A stretch of 64,000 bases of DNA from Luteimonas padinae (GCF_014652935.1 NZ_BMZT01000008.1:62001-126000); one strand, 5' to 3'; shown: positions 18,132 through 27,995, numbered from the stretch's first letter. Numbers and translations are program-made. The notes: generated by a model from the letters alone, not told the origin.

Positions 18132-19301
18132 ATGAAGCAAGTCCTCTCACTCCTTGCGTTGTCAGTCCGGACTAGTTTGGCCCGGCCTCGAGATCCGGTG
18201 CTGATCGCGGCTGGATTTTTCCTCTCGGCTGTTGTTCTGACCGTGCTGCTCGCGGTTCCCACGGGTCTTCGATCGCTGGCGACGAGCACAGGGCGAGATG
18301 ACGTAGCAATGGTCCTGAGTGCAAGTGCACTTGATGAAGGCAGCAGCAGCATAGGGCCCCAGGAACTCCACCTCATCCGCACGCTGCCGTTGGTGGCGAA
18401 GAATACTCTGGGCGAGCCTGCGATTGCTGCACAGCTCATCGGCACTGCAAAGTTCGAGCGACCAAAGGGCCCACCCGCCACCGTGCAGGTACGAGGCGTT
18501 GATTCGGCGAGTTGGGAAATGCTTGGCGTCGAGCGGTCAGGCGTGCTGGCGGGCGACGGCGATGTGCGGGGGATCTGGGTTGGGGCGTTTGCGGCACGTC
18601 ATATCTCGGAACTATCTGCGGAGACGGCTCGGTTTAGAAATGCGGACTGGAACGTCTTGGGACAGTTCTCAGACGGAGGCTCTCTCTGGGACTCTGAGAT
18701 CTGGGCAGAACTCCCAACGCTAAAGGCGTCCTACCAAGCGGAATCGCGCTGGTCCACGGTGCTCGTCAAGCTCGAACAACCCGAAAGCTTTGAATCCTTC
18801 CGGGACGCTTTGGAGGCAGACCCGCGCCTCAACGGCGTGCGCACGATTCGTCAGAGCGATTACTACCGCTTGCATACGGGCTGGATCGCGGACTTGATGT
18901 TCAAGGCTGCATTGGCCATATCAGTGCTTCTTGGTGCAGGGGCAGTCCTCACGATCGCAAATGCGCTCAGCGCCTCGCTTGAGCGCCGCCGGGGGGAAGC
19001 CGCCACGTTGCGTGCGCTTGGCTTCGGGAGCAGGAGCGTCGCAGGCGCCTCATTGCTGGAGGTAGTGATGATTGGCCTTGCCGCAAGCGGAGTCGCGGTG
19101 GTGGGGCTTGTTCTCATCCTGAACGGAAGAGAATTTGGAACCTCGTCGGGAACGCACATCATCTACGCCCAGTTTCGAATGGACCTCTACGTCGTGCTCA
19201 CGGTGTTGGGGTACAGCTTGGTTCTCGGCGTCATCGCGTCGCTGTGGCCAGTGCGTCAATTGGCGTACGGGAAGCTGATCGATGGACTCCGGGCAGACTA
19301 G
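18132..19301 (+). CDS. FtsX/MacB-like ABC transporter permease (second subunit)
   Basis: A 389-residue permease of the same type as its upstream neighbour: N-terminal membrane helix (about residues 20-45), periplasmic domain (about 50-255), and three C-terminal helices (about 258-285, 305-332 and 352-375). The segment SLERRRGEAATLRALGF (about 280-296) matches the coupling region of FtsX-like permeases. With the preceding gene it would form a heterodimer, as LolC and LolE do. The following ATPase gene starts 88 bases downstream. Confidence 0.85.
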   Translation: MKQVLSLLALSVRTSLARPRDPVLIAAGFFLSAVVLTVLLAVPTGLRSLATSTGRDDVAMVLSASALDEGSSSIGPQELHLIRTLPLVAKNTLGEPAIAAQLIGTAKFERPKGPPATVQVRGVDSASWEMLGVERSGVLAGDGDVRGIWVGAFAARHISELSAETARFRNADWNVLGQFSDGGSLWDSEIWAELPTLKASYQAESRWSTVLVKLEQPESFESFRDALEADPRLNGVRTIRQSDYYRLHTGWIADLMFKAALAISVLLGAGAVLTIANALSASLERRRGEAATLRALGFGSRSVAGASLLEVVMIGLAASGVAVVGLVLILNGREFGTSSGTHIIYAQFRMDLYVVLTVLGYSLVLGVIASLWPVRQLAYGKLIDGLRAD

Positions 19302-19389
19302 GTCGGCAAAGCAGCGACATGCGGCGCTGCCGAACGCGCCGGCAGGCGGGTCAGAGGTACTCCGTAGCAATGCAAGTGAGGATTTGTGC

Positions 19390-20085
19390 ATGTCAATGGT
19401 CTCCGTTCAGCGCCTCAGCAAGTCGTATCGAAGGGGGCCTGAGAAAGTCGAGGTGCTACACGGCGTCGATCTGGAAGTCCCGGAGGGCGACTTCCTGGCG
19501 CTGATGGGGCCCTCTGGCTCGGGTAAGACGACGCTGCTAAATCTGATCGGCGGACTCGACTTGCCCAGTGCGGGCGAGATCAGCGTTTCAGGCGAGCGCA
19601 TCGATCGTATGGATGGCGGCCAGCTTTCCTCTTGGAGAAGCCGAACGGTCGGCTACATTTTTCAGTTCTACAACCTCATGCCAGCGCTCACGGCGCAAAA
19701 GAACGTCGAGTTGCCGCTTCTCCTAACGAAGCTTTCGGGGAGCCAGCGCAAGCAGAACGCGCGAATAGCACTTGAGCTCGTTGGATTGGCGGACCGTAGG
19801 GCACACAAGCCCAATGAGCTCTCAGGAGGGCAGCAGCAGAGAGTTGCGATTGCCCGCGCCATTGTCTCGGACCCGAGCATTCTCATCTGCGATGAGCCAA
19901 CGGGTGATCTGGATCGTCAGTCCTCAGAGGAGATCATGGGGCTACTGCGCACCCTGAATCGCGACCAGGGAAAGACGATCGTCATGGTGACCCATGACCC
20001 CAGGGCGGCGGAATATGCGAGTCGCACGTTGCACTTGGATAAGGGCACCTTAGTCGACGGGGGAGGGGTTGCCGCCCGGTGCTAG
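19390..20085 (+). CDS. LolD/MacB-like ABC transporter ATP-binding protein
   Basis: A 231-residue ATPase with all motifs: Walker A GPSGSGKTT (about residues 41-49), Q-loop FQFYNLMP (about 94-101), signature LSGGQQQR (about 144-151), Walker B ILICDEPTGDLD (about 163-174) and the H-loop THD (about 201). These match the LolD/MacB/FtsE class that partners with FtsX-like permeases. ATG 19390 is chosen because the domain begins directly after it, although the frame is open further upstream. It completes a two-permease plus ATPase set whose likely cargo or target is encoded upstream. Confidence 0.9.
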   Translation: MSMVSVQRLSKSYRRGPEKVEVLHGVDLEVPEGDFLALMGPSGSGKTTLLNLIGGLDLPSAGEISVSGERIDRMDGGQLSSWRSRTVGYIFQFYNLMPALTAQKNVELPLLLTKLSGSQRKQNARIALELVGLADRRAHKPNELSGGQQQRVAIARAIVSDPSILICDEPTGDLDRQSSEEIMGLLRTLNRDQGKTIVMVTHDPRAAEYASRTLHLDKGTLVDGGGVAARC

Positions 20086-20764
20086 CGGATTTTCGTGAAG
20101 TGATCGCTTCGCATCAGTGAACTAAACTGACGTGAAGTGTCGCAAACATTGGCCGGGTGATACGTCATCCTTTGTCAAACAGACGCGTTCGGCGCTAGTG
20201 GCCCGCTCATTGGAGATGCGGAGCTGATGGGCACCAAGCTGCACGGTGCGCCATAGCCCTCCGCCGCCCTGCGTGCCCTTAGCGTGGAAGCGTTTCAAAG
20301 CGATCGCCAGAGCGCCAACCCGGTCGCTAGCGAGCGCAGAACAGCGCTTGGATGCCGGCAGTGGCTGCGTCAGGCGTGGCGTCTCCAGCCACTGGATCCT
20401 CTTCCACGAGGGGCGATTCTGTAGGCACGACCTGGGCAGAGGGATTTCAAGTCCCGGGGAATCTCGACGTCCGCCTGCACCCCGGGCATGTAGCGTCCGC
20501 ATCCTTCCGCATTTGCGTGGCAGCGGGCGGCATTCCGAACTGGGTACGGAGAAGATTAGGGGCCGTTATCGCGGGTAGGGCAGATGGCTGCTTCCGACCC
20601 GAAGCGGACATCCAATGCGGAACTGTGCGGCACGCCGACTTGCAGACCGACGTGGACGACCTGGCCGCCGCACGGCTGAAAGCCCGGCAGGGGAGGCTGC
20701 ATGGATGCTTCCAGCAGGCGTGTCTACTATCATGGCTCAGCCCAAATTTCGATAACTGGCGATC
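20086..20764. repeat. Long non-coding gap with a dispersed repeat copy
   Basis: No gene is supported in these 680 bases. Bases 20554-20612 hold the clearest copy of the dispersed repeat (GATTAGGGGCCGTTATCG, then GCTTCCGACCCGAAGCGGAC). An open frame on the minus strand from about 20,500 to 20,122 has no ribosome site, skewed composition and no recognisable domain, so it is left out. No transcription terminator is obvious after the ABC ATPase. Confidence 0.45.
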
Positions 20765-21643
20765 ATGGAAAGCGACAAAAAGCGCGTCGCCAAGTGGCGG
20801 ACCAAGCAACAGCACCGACGAAACGATGATCGGGCCCAAGCCGCCAAGCAGACCTATCGAAGCCTGTTCGCCATCGACGATGACGAGCTGATCGATCCCC
20901 CTGAGCTCCAGGAATACCTGGTCCGCCAAAACTTGGCCAAGGGCAACCTCTCCCGCCGGATGAGCAGCGGTGAGGTCCGGTTGGCACTGAACACTTGGGG
21001 CTTGGACGAACTGAATCAGCTCTGGAGCATGCGCCGAGAAAAGCTCACTTACGTCGAAGACGCTGCACTGCTGCTGGCCCACATCCGCCACCGGTCCCGG
21101 ATTGATGCGCACCTGCGCCCAGTTGCAGAGCTCCTTGAGTACGACGCCATCCGAACCCTCCAAGGCGTTCTGGAAGAGAATGGACGGTCGCAGGTTGAGG
21201 AGCCGTTGCCTCCAACGGTGGAAGCGGTAGCGACCGAGGGCAAACGCGTGGAGCAAGTGCTCCGGGTCATCCGCGAGGGTCAAGCGGAGTTCCGCAAGCG
21301 CTTGGTAGCCCATTATGGAGCGGTGTGCATGGTAACGGGGACCGCCCATGCGAGCGTCATCGACGCAGCCCACATCCTCCCTTACAACGGGGCGGCCACC
21401 AACACGCTGACCAACGGGCTGCTACTGCGAAAGGACATCCACGCATTGTTCGATGCGGGCTTGCTGATCATCGGGCCGGACTTGGTCGTCTACGTCGGCG
21501 CAGGGCTTGAGGATCCGTTCTACCGCTCCCTGGATGGCAAGGAGCTGACGCTGACAGCCGCGCCCAAGATGTCGCAGAAAGCTCTGCGGCGGCGACTAGC
21601 CGGCGATGAATGGTCCGAGCTGAGAGTGAGTTCAACGCCGTAG
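20765..21643 (+). CDS. HNH endonuclease-domain protein
   Basis: A 292-residue protein whose C-terminal third is an HNH_2-type nuclease domain: CMVTGTAHASVIDAAHILPYN (first His 203), then an Asn-containing NTLTNGLLLR and KDIHALFDAGLL (His226). The N-terminal 180 residues are basic at first (Lys/Arg-rich, 1-35) and then helical. Proteins of this layout occur as stand-alone nucleases in islands and phages and as putative restriction enzymes. The start ATG 20765 leads straight into the basic segment. It converges with the OLD-family gene on the other strand, with 257 bases between them. Confidence 0.85.
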   Translation: MESDKKRVAKWRTKQQHRRNDDRAQAAKQTYRSLFAIDDDELIDPPELQEYLVRQNLAKGNLSRRMSSGEVRLALNTWGLDELNQLWSMRREKLTYVEDAALLLAHIRHRSRIDAHLRPVAELLEYDAIRTLQGVLEENGRSQVEEPLPPTVEAVATEGKRVEQVLRVIREGQAEFRKRLVAHYGAVCMVTGTAHASVIDAAHILPYNGAATNTLTNGLLLRKDIHALFDAGLLIIGPDLVVYVGAGLEDPFYRSLDGKELTLTAAPKMSQKALRRRLAGDEWSELRVSSTP

Positions 21644-21900
21644 GATTGCTCCGCACATCTCTGCCTTCCCGTGCATGGTCTCGTAGATCTAGGCGCTCTG
21701 TCACTCAGTACTGAGAGCCACTCCTCACCTCGCGCCTCGAAAGCATGCTCAAAGGTCATGGGCTTGATGGGTGCTCGTTCTTGGCCGAAGGCGGACATCG
21801 GTGGCCGTGTTCCGCCTTTCGCGCCCAGAGCCTGCGCAGTCGGGGAGCGTCAAGGCGACGTTCGCGTGGTGCAGCTAGGGCCACCCCGAAGCCCTTGCCG

Positions 21901-23862
21901 CTACTTGGGCGACAGGAGTGCGTTCAATGCCTTGAAGGCTTGCTCAAAGCGATCAAGCGATTCATTTACTGCGGCTGTGTCTTTCGACAACAGATCTTGA
22001 TTGTTGAGCAGCCAAGACGCAGGAGTGAAGTGATCGAATTCAGGAGTGGAGCTGTCCATCAAGTTGAACAGCGCTTCGGCTTGCTTGACCTGCCTTTCAA
22101 GTGCGCCTTCCTTCGTGAAGTCTCCCACCTTCAGAGTTGCTTTTCCCTTCAGTCCATATGCGCCGTTCACAACGTCGGCGAACAACTCAGGACTGAAGAA
22201 GTCTTCGATGTCGCTTTCATTCTTTCCTGTGTAGTCGGTCGCAACAAGAATCCCTTCAGACTTCAAGATCTGCGATGTGCGCAGGCGCTGAACCTTGCTC
22301 TTGTCGCCGCTACCGTAGTCACAAAGTGCAGCGATGTTGATTCCTTTTCCACTAAACAGCGATGCGAACGACTGCACCTTGTCGATGCCACCAGACGGAC
22401 AGATCGTCCATCGGGTATCCAAACCTTCGCGCTTGCGTGTTTTCAGCGCATGTGAAGCCACTTGTAGGTACAGAATGTCTGATGGTCCCTCGACCAGTAG
22501 AGTGTTCGCGCCGACGAATAGCGCTTGAGTAACTTCGTAACCGAGGTGGGCTTGGAGCGGGAATAAGGTGTCCTTGTCAACAGTAAGTACGTCTGCTGAT
22601 ACCTTCGTACCCTTGATAACCGGCCTGTTGCGCTCGTCGCGTTCAACAACGTCTTCAACCACGCGAACATCCTCAAGTCGATCCGCGGGCACCATGAACG
22701 GCGAGTGCGTGCTGTAGATGACCTGATGTTGCGGGAGAAGTCGTTCAATGATGTAGCGGAGCAGGTCGGCTTGTGCCTTGCCGTGCAGCGTGAGCCCCGG
22801 CTCGTCTAGAAGAATGACGGCGCCCGGAGCCTTCTTGCGCATCTGCTTGAACTGGGCAAGGAAGGAAAAGAACCAAACGAATCCGGCGCTGCGCTCAGAC
22901 AGCGGCACGTCGACCTTGTGATTGGCATTGTTAATACGAATCTTGACCACGGTGCCACTGTTGAACGGAGGTGGGTCGTTCTTCAAGCCTTGCGCCATTT
23001 CGATATTCACGGCCAGCGCATCGTTCTGACTCCAGAACTCAAAAATCTCGTCCGTAATATCGTTCGACGCGCCCTGACACTTCGCCTTCAGCTCCTCCAG
23101 CCGCGTGCTTGCCTGTAGCTCGTCAATTGACGTGCCCGCGTATTCCAAGAAGTCCAAGAAAATCTGGTCTCCCGGTGAGACCTTACGACCGTGTTGTTTA
23201 TCGTCCTGTAGTTTGACGACAGAAATCTCGCCGGACATGCGGTCGTAGTGTGACGTGTAGAAAAACTTCGGCTGCCTCTTGTGGAGTACATCGATGGCCA
23301 CAAGTGTCGGGCGGCCATCTCTGTATGTAGCAATTTCCGCGCGAACCGCCTTCAGAGCATCTGAAGCTTCTGGCGTGGCATCGATCTCGACTGCAAGGTT
23401 CTTGAATTCAACCTTGCCGAACTTGGTGAGTTCAGGACCTTTGACTCCATGCTTGGCGAGCAGGTGTTTTGCAACCTTCGCATCGTCAACCTGGATGGTC
23501 CAAGTGTTCCTGGACGTGTCGAATCGACTCTCAATGGCAACTTTATCGGAAGTAAGGCTTCCGTCACCAATCTTGAGTGCTACTTGCCGCTTGTCTTCGG
23601 CCGACAACTGCCATTCGGTTGATGCTACTGGAGCTTCACCATCTTCGTGTCGTTCGTCATAACGAACGAGGTGACGGCGCGGGTAGTCACGAATCCTGTC
23701 GTACTCAAAATCAGTGAACGAATTGACTCCATGCAGGGCTGACAGCACTGCGGTCTTTCCGGCCTCATTCTTGCCCACAAGACAGGTGAGCTGCCCGATC
23801 TCGAACCAGCCCGTGTCCTCGGCAGAGCGAAAATTGCGTACCCTCGCTTTGATCAGCTTCAT
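21901..23862 (-). CDS. OLD-family ATP-dependent endonuclease (AAA ATPase with TOPRIM domain)
   Basis: A 653-residue protein of the OLD family. The ABC-type ATPase has Walker A GKNEAGKTA (about residues 30-38), a signature-like ERSAGFVWF (about 327) and Walker B AVILLDEPG (about 354-362), followed by a His switch VIYSTHSPF (about 390). The C-terminal part is a TOPRIM nuclease domain: LLVEGPSD (Glu near 469) and ALCDYGSGDKSK (about 519-530). No UvrD-like helicase gene is adjacent, so it is not a Gabija pair but a stand-alone OLD nuclease, a class with phage-exclusion members. Neighbouring nuclease genes support a defence role, which remains inference. Confidence 0.9.
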   Translation of the reverse strand: MKLIKARVRNFRSAEDTGWFEIGQLTCLVGKNEAGKTAVLSALHGVNSFTDFEYDRIRDYPRRHLVRYDERHEDGEAPVASTEWQLSAEDKRQVALKIGDGSLTSDKVAIESRFDTSRNTWTIQVDDAKVAKHLLAKHGVKGPELTKFGKVEFKNLAVEIDATPEASDALKAVRAEIATYRDGRPTLVAIDVLHKRQPKFFYTSHYDRMSGEISVVKLQDDKQHGRKVSPGDQIFLDFLEYAGTSIDELQASTRLEELKAKCQGASNDITDEIFEFWSQNDALAVNIEMAQGLKNDPPPFNSGTVVKIRINNANHKVDVPLSERSAGFVWFFSFLAQFKQMRKKAPGAVILLDEPGLTLHGKAQADLLRYIIERLLPQHQVIYSTHSPFMVPADRLEDVRVVEDVVERDERNRPVIKGTKVSADVLTVDKDTLFPLQAHLGYEVTQALFVGANTLLVEGPSDILYLQVASHALKTRKREGLDTRWTICPSGGIDKVQSFASLFSGKGINIAALCDYGSGDKSKVQRLRTSQILKSEGILVATDYTGKNESDIEDFFSPELFADVVNGAYGLKGKATLKVGDFTKEGALERQVKQAEALFNLMDSSTPEFDHFTPASWLLNNQDLLSKDTAAVNESLDRFEQAFKALNALLSPK

Positions 23863-23951
23863 GTAGCCCCCTGTGGGATATTCGGTCGTCGTGACTTCCC
23901 CTGTTCCCTTTCAAGGTAGGGTTGGTCGTGGAGGTATTCAACAGCGGGCGG

Positions 23952-23968
23952 GTCTCACCTTGTGAGAC
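23952..23968. promoter_or_regulatory. Candidate operator dyad between divergent genes
   Basis: A perfect dyad GTCTCAC-CTT-GTGAGAC lies in the 155-base gap between the OLD-family gene and the small membrane zinc-ribbon gene. Its position and symmetry fit a regulator binding site; no regulator is known. Confidence 0.4.
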
Positions 23969-24017
23969 AGCTTGTGGACATGCTCAAAGTTTCTTGGATG
24001 CGGGGGGAGGGGTGGGT

Positions 24018-24353
24018 ATGAATCGCTGGGACTGGATGGCGGTGCGGGCGTTCGTTCCCGCCGCTTTTGCGCTTGTCTTGTCGCTGGGGTCGATGTGGAT
24101 TGTTTCCGGCTGGCAGTCCAGTCCGTACTTGGCGGGCATAGTGCCCACGGCTCGGTGGATACCCGTGGCGGCGATCGCGTTCGCCGTGGTGCATGGCGCA
24201 TGGGTCAGCTATCGCCTGTGGCAGGCAGAACGTGGCGAGGGGCTGCTGTGCGAGTGCGGCGGCCTGCTGAGTGCAGAGCGTGACGGGCGCTATGGCCCCT
24301 ACAGGCGTTGCCTTGCCTGCTCGCGCAACGTCGCGCGCCGCCACTACGAGTAG
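24018..24353 (+). CDS. Small membrane protein with a C-terminal zinc ribbon
   Basis: A 111-residue protein. Two membrane segments (about residues 10-28 and 40-60) are followed by a short soluble tail carrying CECGG (about 77-81) and CLAC (about 100-103), a likely single zinc ribbon. ATG 24018 has a strong GGGGGGAGG ribosome site; longer in-frame starts upstream lack one. No family was recognised. It is divergent from the OLD-family gene and is followed by a terminator-like hairpin. Confidence 0.6.
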   Translation: MNRWDWMAVRAFVPAAFALVLSLGSMWIVSGWQSSPYLAGIVPTARWIPVAAIAFAVVHGAWVSYRLWQAERGEGLLCECGGLLSAERDGRYGPYRRCLACSRNVARRHYE

Positions 24354-24395
24354 CATCGCGTAGCGGCCGCTACGGGTGGTGGCCGACTGCGCAAG

Positions 24396-24432
24396 ACAAA
24401 AGGCTAGGCAGCGAAGCCTAACCTTTTGTTTT
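24396..24432. terminator. Bidirectional rho-independent terminator
   Basis: A 14-bp stem (ACAAAAGGCTAGGC against GCCTAACCTTTTGT, one mismatch that becomes a G-U pair on the minus strand) with a six-base loop, followed on the plus strand by TTTTT. It sits immediately beyond the CCA end of the tRNA-Leu remnant and also ends the preceding plus-strand gene. Confidence 0.75.
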
Positions 24433-24435
24433 TAC

Positions 24436-24495
24436 TGGTGCCGGAAGAGGAACTCGAACCCTCGCGGGGATTAATCCGGCGGATATTGAGTCCGA
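24436..24495 (-). tRNA. Truncated tRNA-Leu(CAA): 3' half only
   Basis: Read on the minus strand this is the 3' half of a tRNA-Leu: the anticodon loop with CAA, a long variable arm with stem GGAT/ATCC, a T-arm GAGGG-TTCGAGT-TCCTC, the acceptor strand TTCCGGC, a discriminator A and an encoded CCA. The D-arm, 5' acceptor strand and the outermost base pair of the anticodon stem are missing; the base after the anticodon is T where a purine is expected. Upstream of the break the sequence changes into a dispersed repeat (24497-24526). It cannot be a working tRNA and is best read as an integration scar or decayed gene. Confidence 0.75.
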
Positions 24496-24496
24496 T

Positions 24497-25121
24497 CTGT
24501 CCGCTTCTGGCCGACAGCGGACGATGCGGCCTGGAATCCCTCCTTCAACGTAGCGACCATGTGGCTGCTTGATTGGAAGGAGCCGCTCCTTTTACATGAG
24601 TCTGTAAATTTACGAATCCGTGTAAATTGCTGTAAACGCGCATCTGCAACCGCTTCAATCCGCGCAGAGATCGCCTCAAGGAGCACCAGCGTCACCCGGC
24701 CCGGGTGGATCGCGTGAAATTCAGCGCGTTGGCGATCTGCGACTCGTGAAAGGCCAAGGCCCGTGGCGGACCCACCAACCAGCCACAGCCCCAGGTCTCA
24801 GCTAGGGGCGACGCCGCACCATCATCGACATCAAGCCCGAGAAGGTCTTGGTAATGGGCAGCCGGCTCGATCATTCACCAGCGCGAGGACTGGGTTGCTG
24901 CGTCAACCGGAGGGATGTCGTTCGACTACGCGGCCCAGGACCGGGGTCAACGGAATTGGCACGGATCTCGATCCCTCTCGCTAAGTTCTAGCTCGACGCA
25001 GCTAGGTCCATGAATTTAATCAAGTTTCGGCGCGTGCCGCGCTGTGGTGCCCGCGTGGGTCTAGCGAGGCGACGCGCAGAGGGGCGATTCAGGCGCCCGC
25101 GGGGACGAGACGGCTCTAAAA
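24497..25121. other. Non-coding boundary region between accessory and core DNA
   Basis: No gene is supported with confidence. The first 30 bases form a TGTCCGCTTCTGGCCGACAGCGGAC palindrome-like repeat related to the other dispersed copies. On the minus strand two short frames overlap as GTGA at 24692-24695 (about 60 and 74 residues), and the second has a plausible helix, but neither is recognised nor has a good ribosome site. A small CTAGCT/AGCTAG dyad is at 24988-25005. Base composition rises toward that of the core half to the right. Confidence 0.4.
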
Positions 25122-25160
25122 AACACCGAAGTCTGTGTTTTGAGCACAAACTTCGGTGTT
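25122..25160. terminator. Long hairpin 50 bases before ntrB
   Basis: Sixteen-base arms (25122-25137 and 25145-25160) starting AACACCGAAGT, with one mismatch and loop TTTTGAG. On the minus strand the stem is followed by TTTTTT, so it has the form of a rho-independent terminator for leftward transcription, though no minus-strand gene lies to its right. On the plus strand it would be a hairpin upstream of, or within, the ntrB leader. Confidence 0.55.
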
Positions 25161-25210
25161 GTGCCCAACATGCCAGGTCGCGATGGGCGGGACTGACAGG
25201 ATGCACGCCT

Positions 25211-25227
25211 TGCACTAGATTGGTGCA
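25211..25227. promoter_or_regulatory. NtrC-binding site at the ntrB start
   Basis: TGCACTAGATTGGTGCA is a full match to the NtrC consensus TGCACY-N5-GGTGCA, and it ends one base before the ntrB ATG. In enteric bacteria a similarly placed NtrC site at the glnL promoter represses ntrBC; by analogy this would be autoregulation. The position also overlaps where a ribosome site would be, so ntrB may lack a normal one. Confidence 0.85.
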
Positions 25228-26449
25228 ATGTCGCCCACCTTCGATCCTGCCTTCGACCAGCTGAGCACGCCGCTGCTCGCGGTTTCGCCCGTGGGAACGG
25301 TCGAGGCCGGCAACCTGGCCAGCGGCCAGTGGTTCGGGGTCTCGCTGCGCCGGCTGGCGGGACTGCCGCTGGCGGCACTGGAAGTGGACGGGGAGGCGCT
25401 GGCCGGCGCGCTGTCGCTGGATGCCGGTGCAGCGGCGACGCCGGGGTCCGCTGCGTCCGTGGCGGCGCCGGAAGCATTCGGCGTCCTGTGCCTGCCGCGC
25501 CTGGCGCTGGCCTGTCCGGGAGGCCCCGTGCGCTTCGCCGAGGCTTGGCTGACCCCGCGCGCGGACGGCGGCTGGCTGCTCGAGCTGCATCCGGTCGACG
25601 AGTTCCCCGGCGGCGATCCGCTGGCGGCGCTGCCGCTGGCGCTGTCGGCCGCGCTCAAGGGCCTGGCCCACGAGCTGCGCAATCCGCTCGCCGGCCTGAA
25701 GGGTGCGGCCCAGCTGCTGGCGCGGCGCATTCCCGGCGACGACGCCTCCGCGCGCGAGCTGGTCGCGCTGGTCGATTCCGAGGTCGCGCGCCTGGCGCAG
25801 CTCGTCGACCGCCTGCTGGATCCGGCGCCGCCGAATCCTCACATCCGGCTCAACCTCCACGCCGTGCTAGAACGCGTGCTGCGCCTGGCCGAGGCCGACG
25901 CCGGCTGGGCGGTGAAGCTGGTGCGCGACTACGATCCCAGCCTGCCGGAGCTGCAGGGCGACGCCGACCGCCTGGTCCAGGCGGTCTGGAACCTGGTGCG
26001 CAACGCCATCGAGGCCGGCGCCGGCGAGGTGGCGCTGCGCACCCGCGCCGAACACGGCGTCCGGATCGGCAGCGAGCTGCATGCGCTGGCGCTGCGCCTG
26101 GACATCGTCGACGACGGCCGTGGCGTGCCCGACGAGCTGGCCGGGCAGGTGTTCGTGCCGCTGGTGTCGGGGCGCGCGGACGGCAGCGGCCTCGGCCTGG
26201 CGATGGCGCAGCAGGTCGCGCGCGAGCACCGCGGCAGCATCGCCTTCCGCTCGCGCCCGGGGCACACGGTGTTCACCCTGCTGCTGCCGTACGCGGCTGC
26301 GGCCGCAGCGGATGCGATTCCAGCCGAGGCCGAGGCCGGCACCGAAGCCAGCCCCGAAGCCGTCGCGCATGACATGGACAATGGCGCTGCGGCGGGCGGC
26401 TCCGGTGGCAACGCCGGCAGGCGGCGTGACGACAGGAAGGAGTCCGGCG

Positions 26450-26463
<14 letters not shown>
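25228..26463 (+). CDS. ntrB: Nitrogen regulation sensor histidine kinase NtrB (GlnL)
   Basis: Sensor of the nitrogen-status two-component system; with PII it phosphorylates or dephosphorylates NtrC. An N-terminal PAS-like domain (about residues 10-130) is followed by the dimerisation box HELRNPLAGLKGAAQLL with phospho-acceptor His148, then the N box NLVRNAIEAG (about 256), G1 DDGRGVPD (about 295) and G2 GLGLAMAQQ (about 322). The 411 residues include an Ala/Glu-rich tail of about 50 residues after the kinase domain. ATG 25228 follows directly on the NtrC site. It overlaps ntrC by 14 bases. Confidence 0.93.
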
Positions 26464-27928
<1,465 letters not shown>

Positions 27929-27995
27929 CATGGCTCACGCATCCGCAACCCCGGCGAGGCTACCCTTGTCGTTCCACCGGATCCCATCGGAAGGC

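Noticed and set aside
20122-20502. 126-residue open frame on the minus strand
   Set aside because: No ribosome site, mixed composition, and no recognisable domain; fits chance openness in GC-rich DNA.
21901-23862. Gabija (OLD nuclease plus UvrD helicase)
   Set aside because: No helicase gene is adjacent on either side; the neighbours are an HNH gene and a small membrane protein.
24471-24874. Two short overlapping frames on the minus strand joined as GTGA
   Set aside because: The overlap looks like coupled genes and the second has a plausible helix, but there is no ribosome site or family, and the second runs into the tRNA remnant.
24964-24982. Sigma-54 promoter upstream of ntrB (TTGGCACGGATC)
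   Set aside because: The -24 half fits but the -12 element lacks the required GC (TCGAT instead of TTGCW).
1-25200. Integrase, transposase or phage structural genes that would define a mobile element
   Set aside because: None recognised on either strand in this part, so the accessory block is not called as a particular mobile element and its boundaries are left open.
25204-25216. Second sigma-54-like sequence at the ntrB start (GCACGCCTTGCA)
   Set aside because: Spacing between the two halves is two bases too short.
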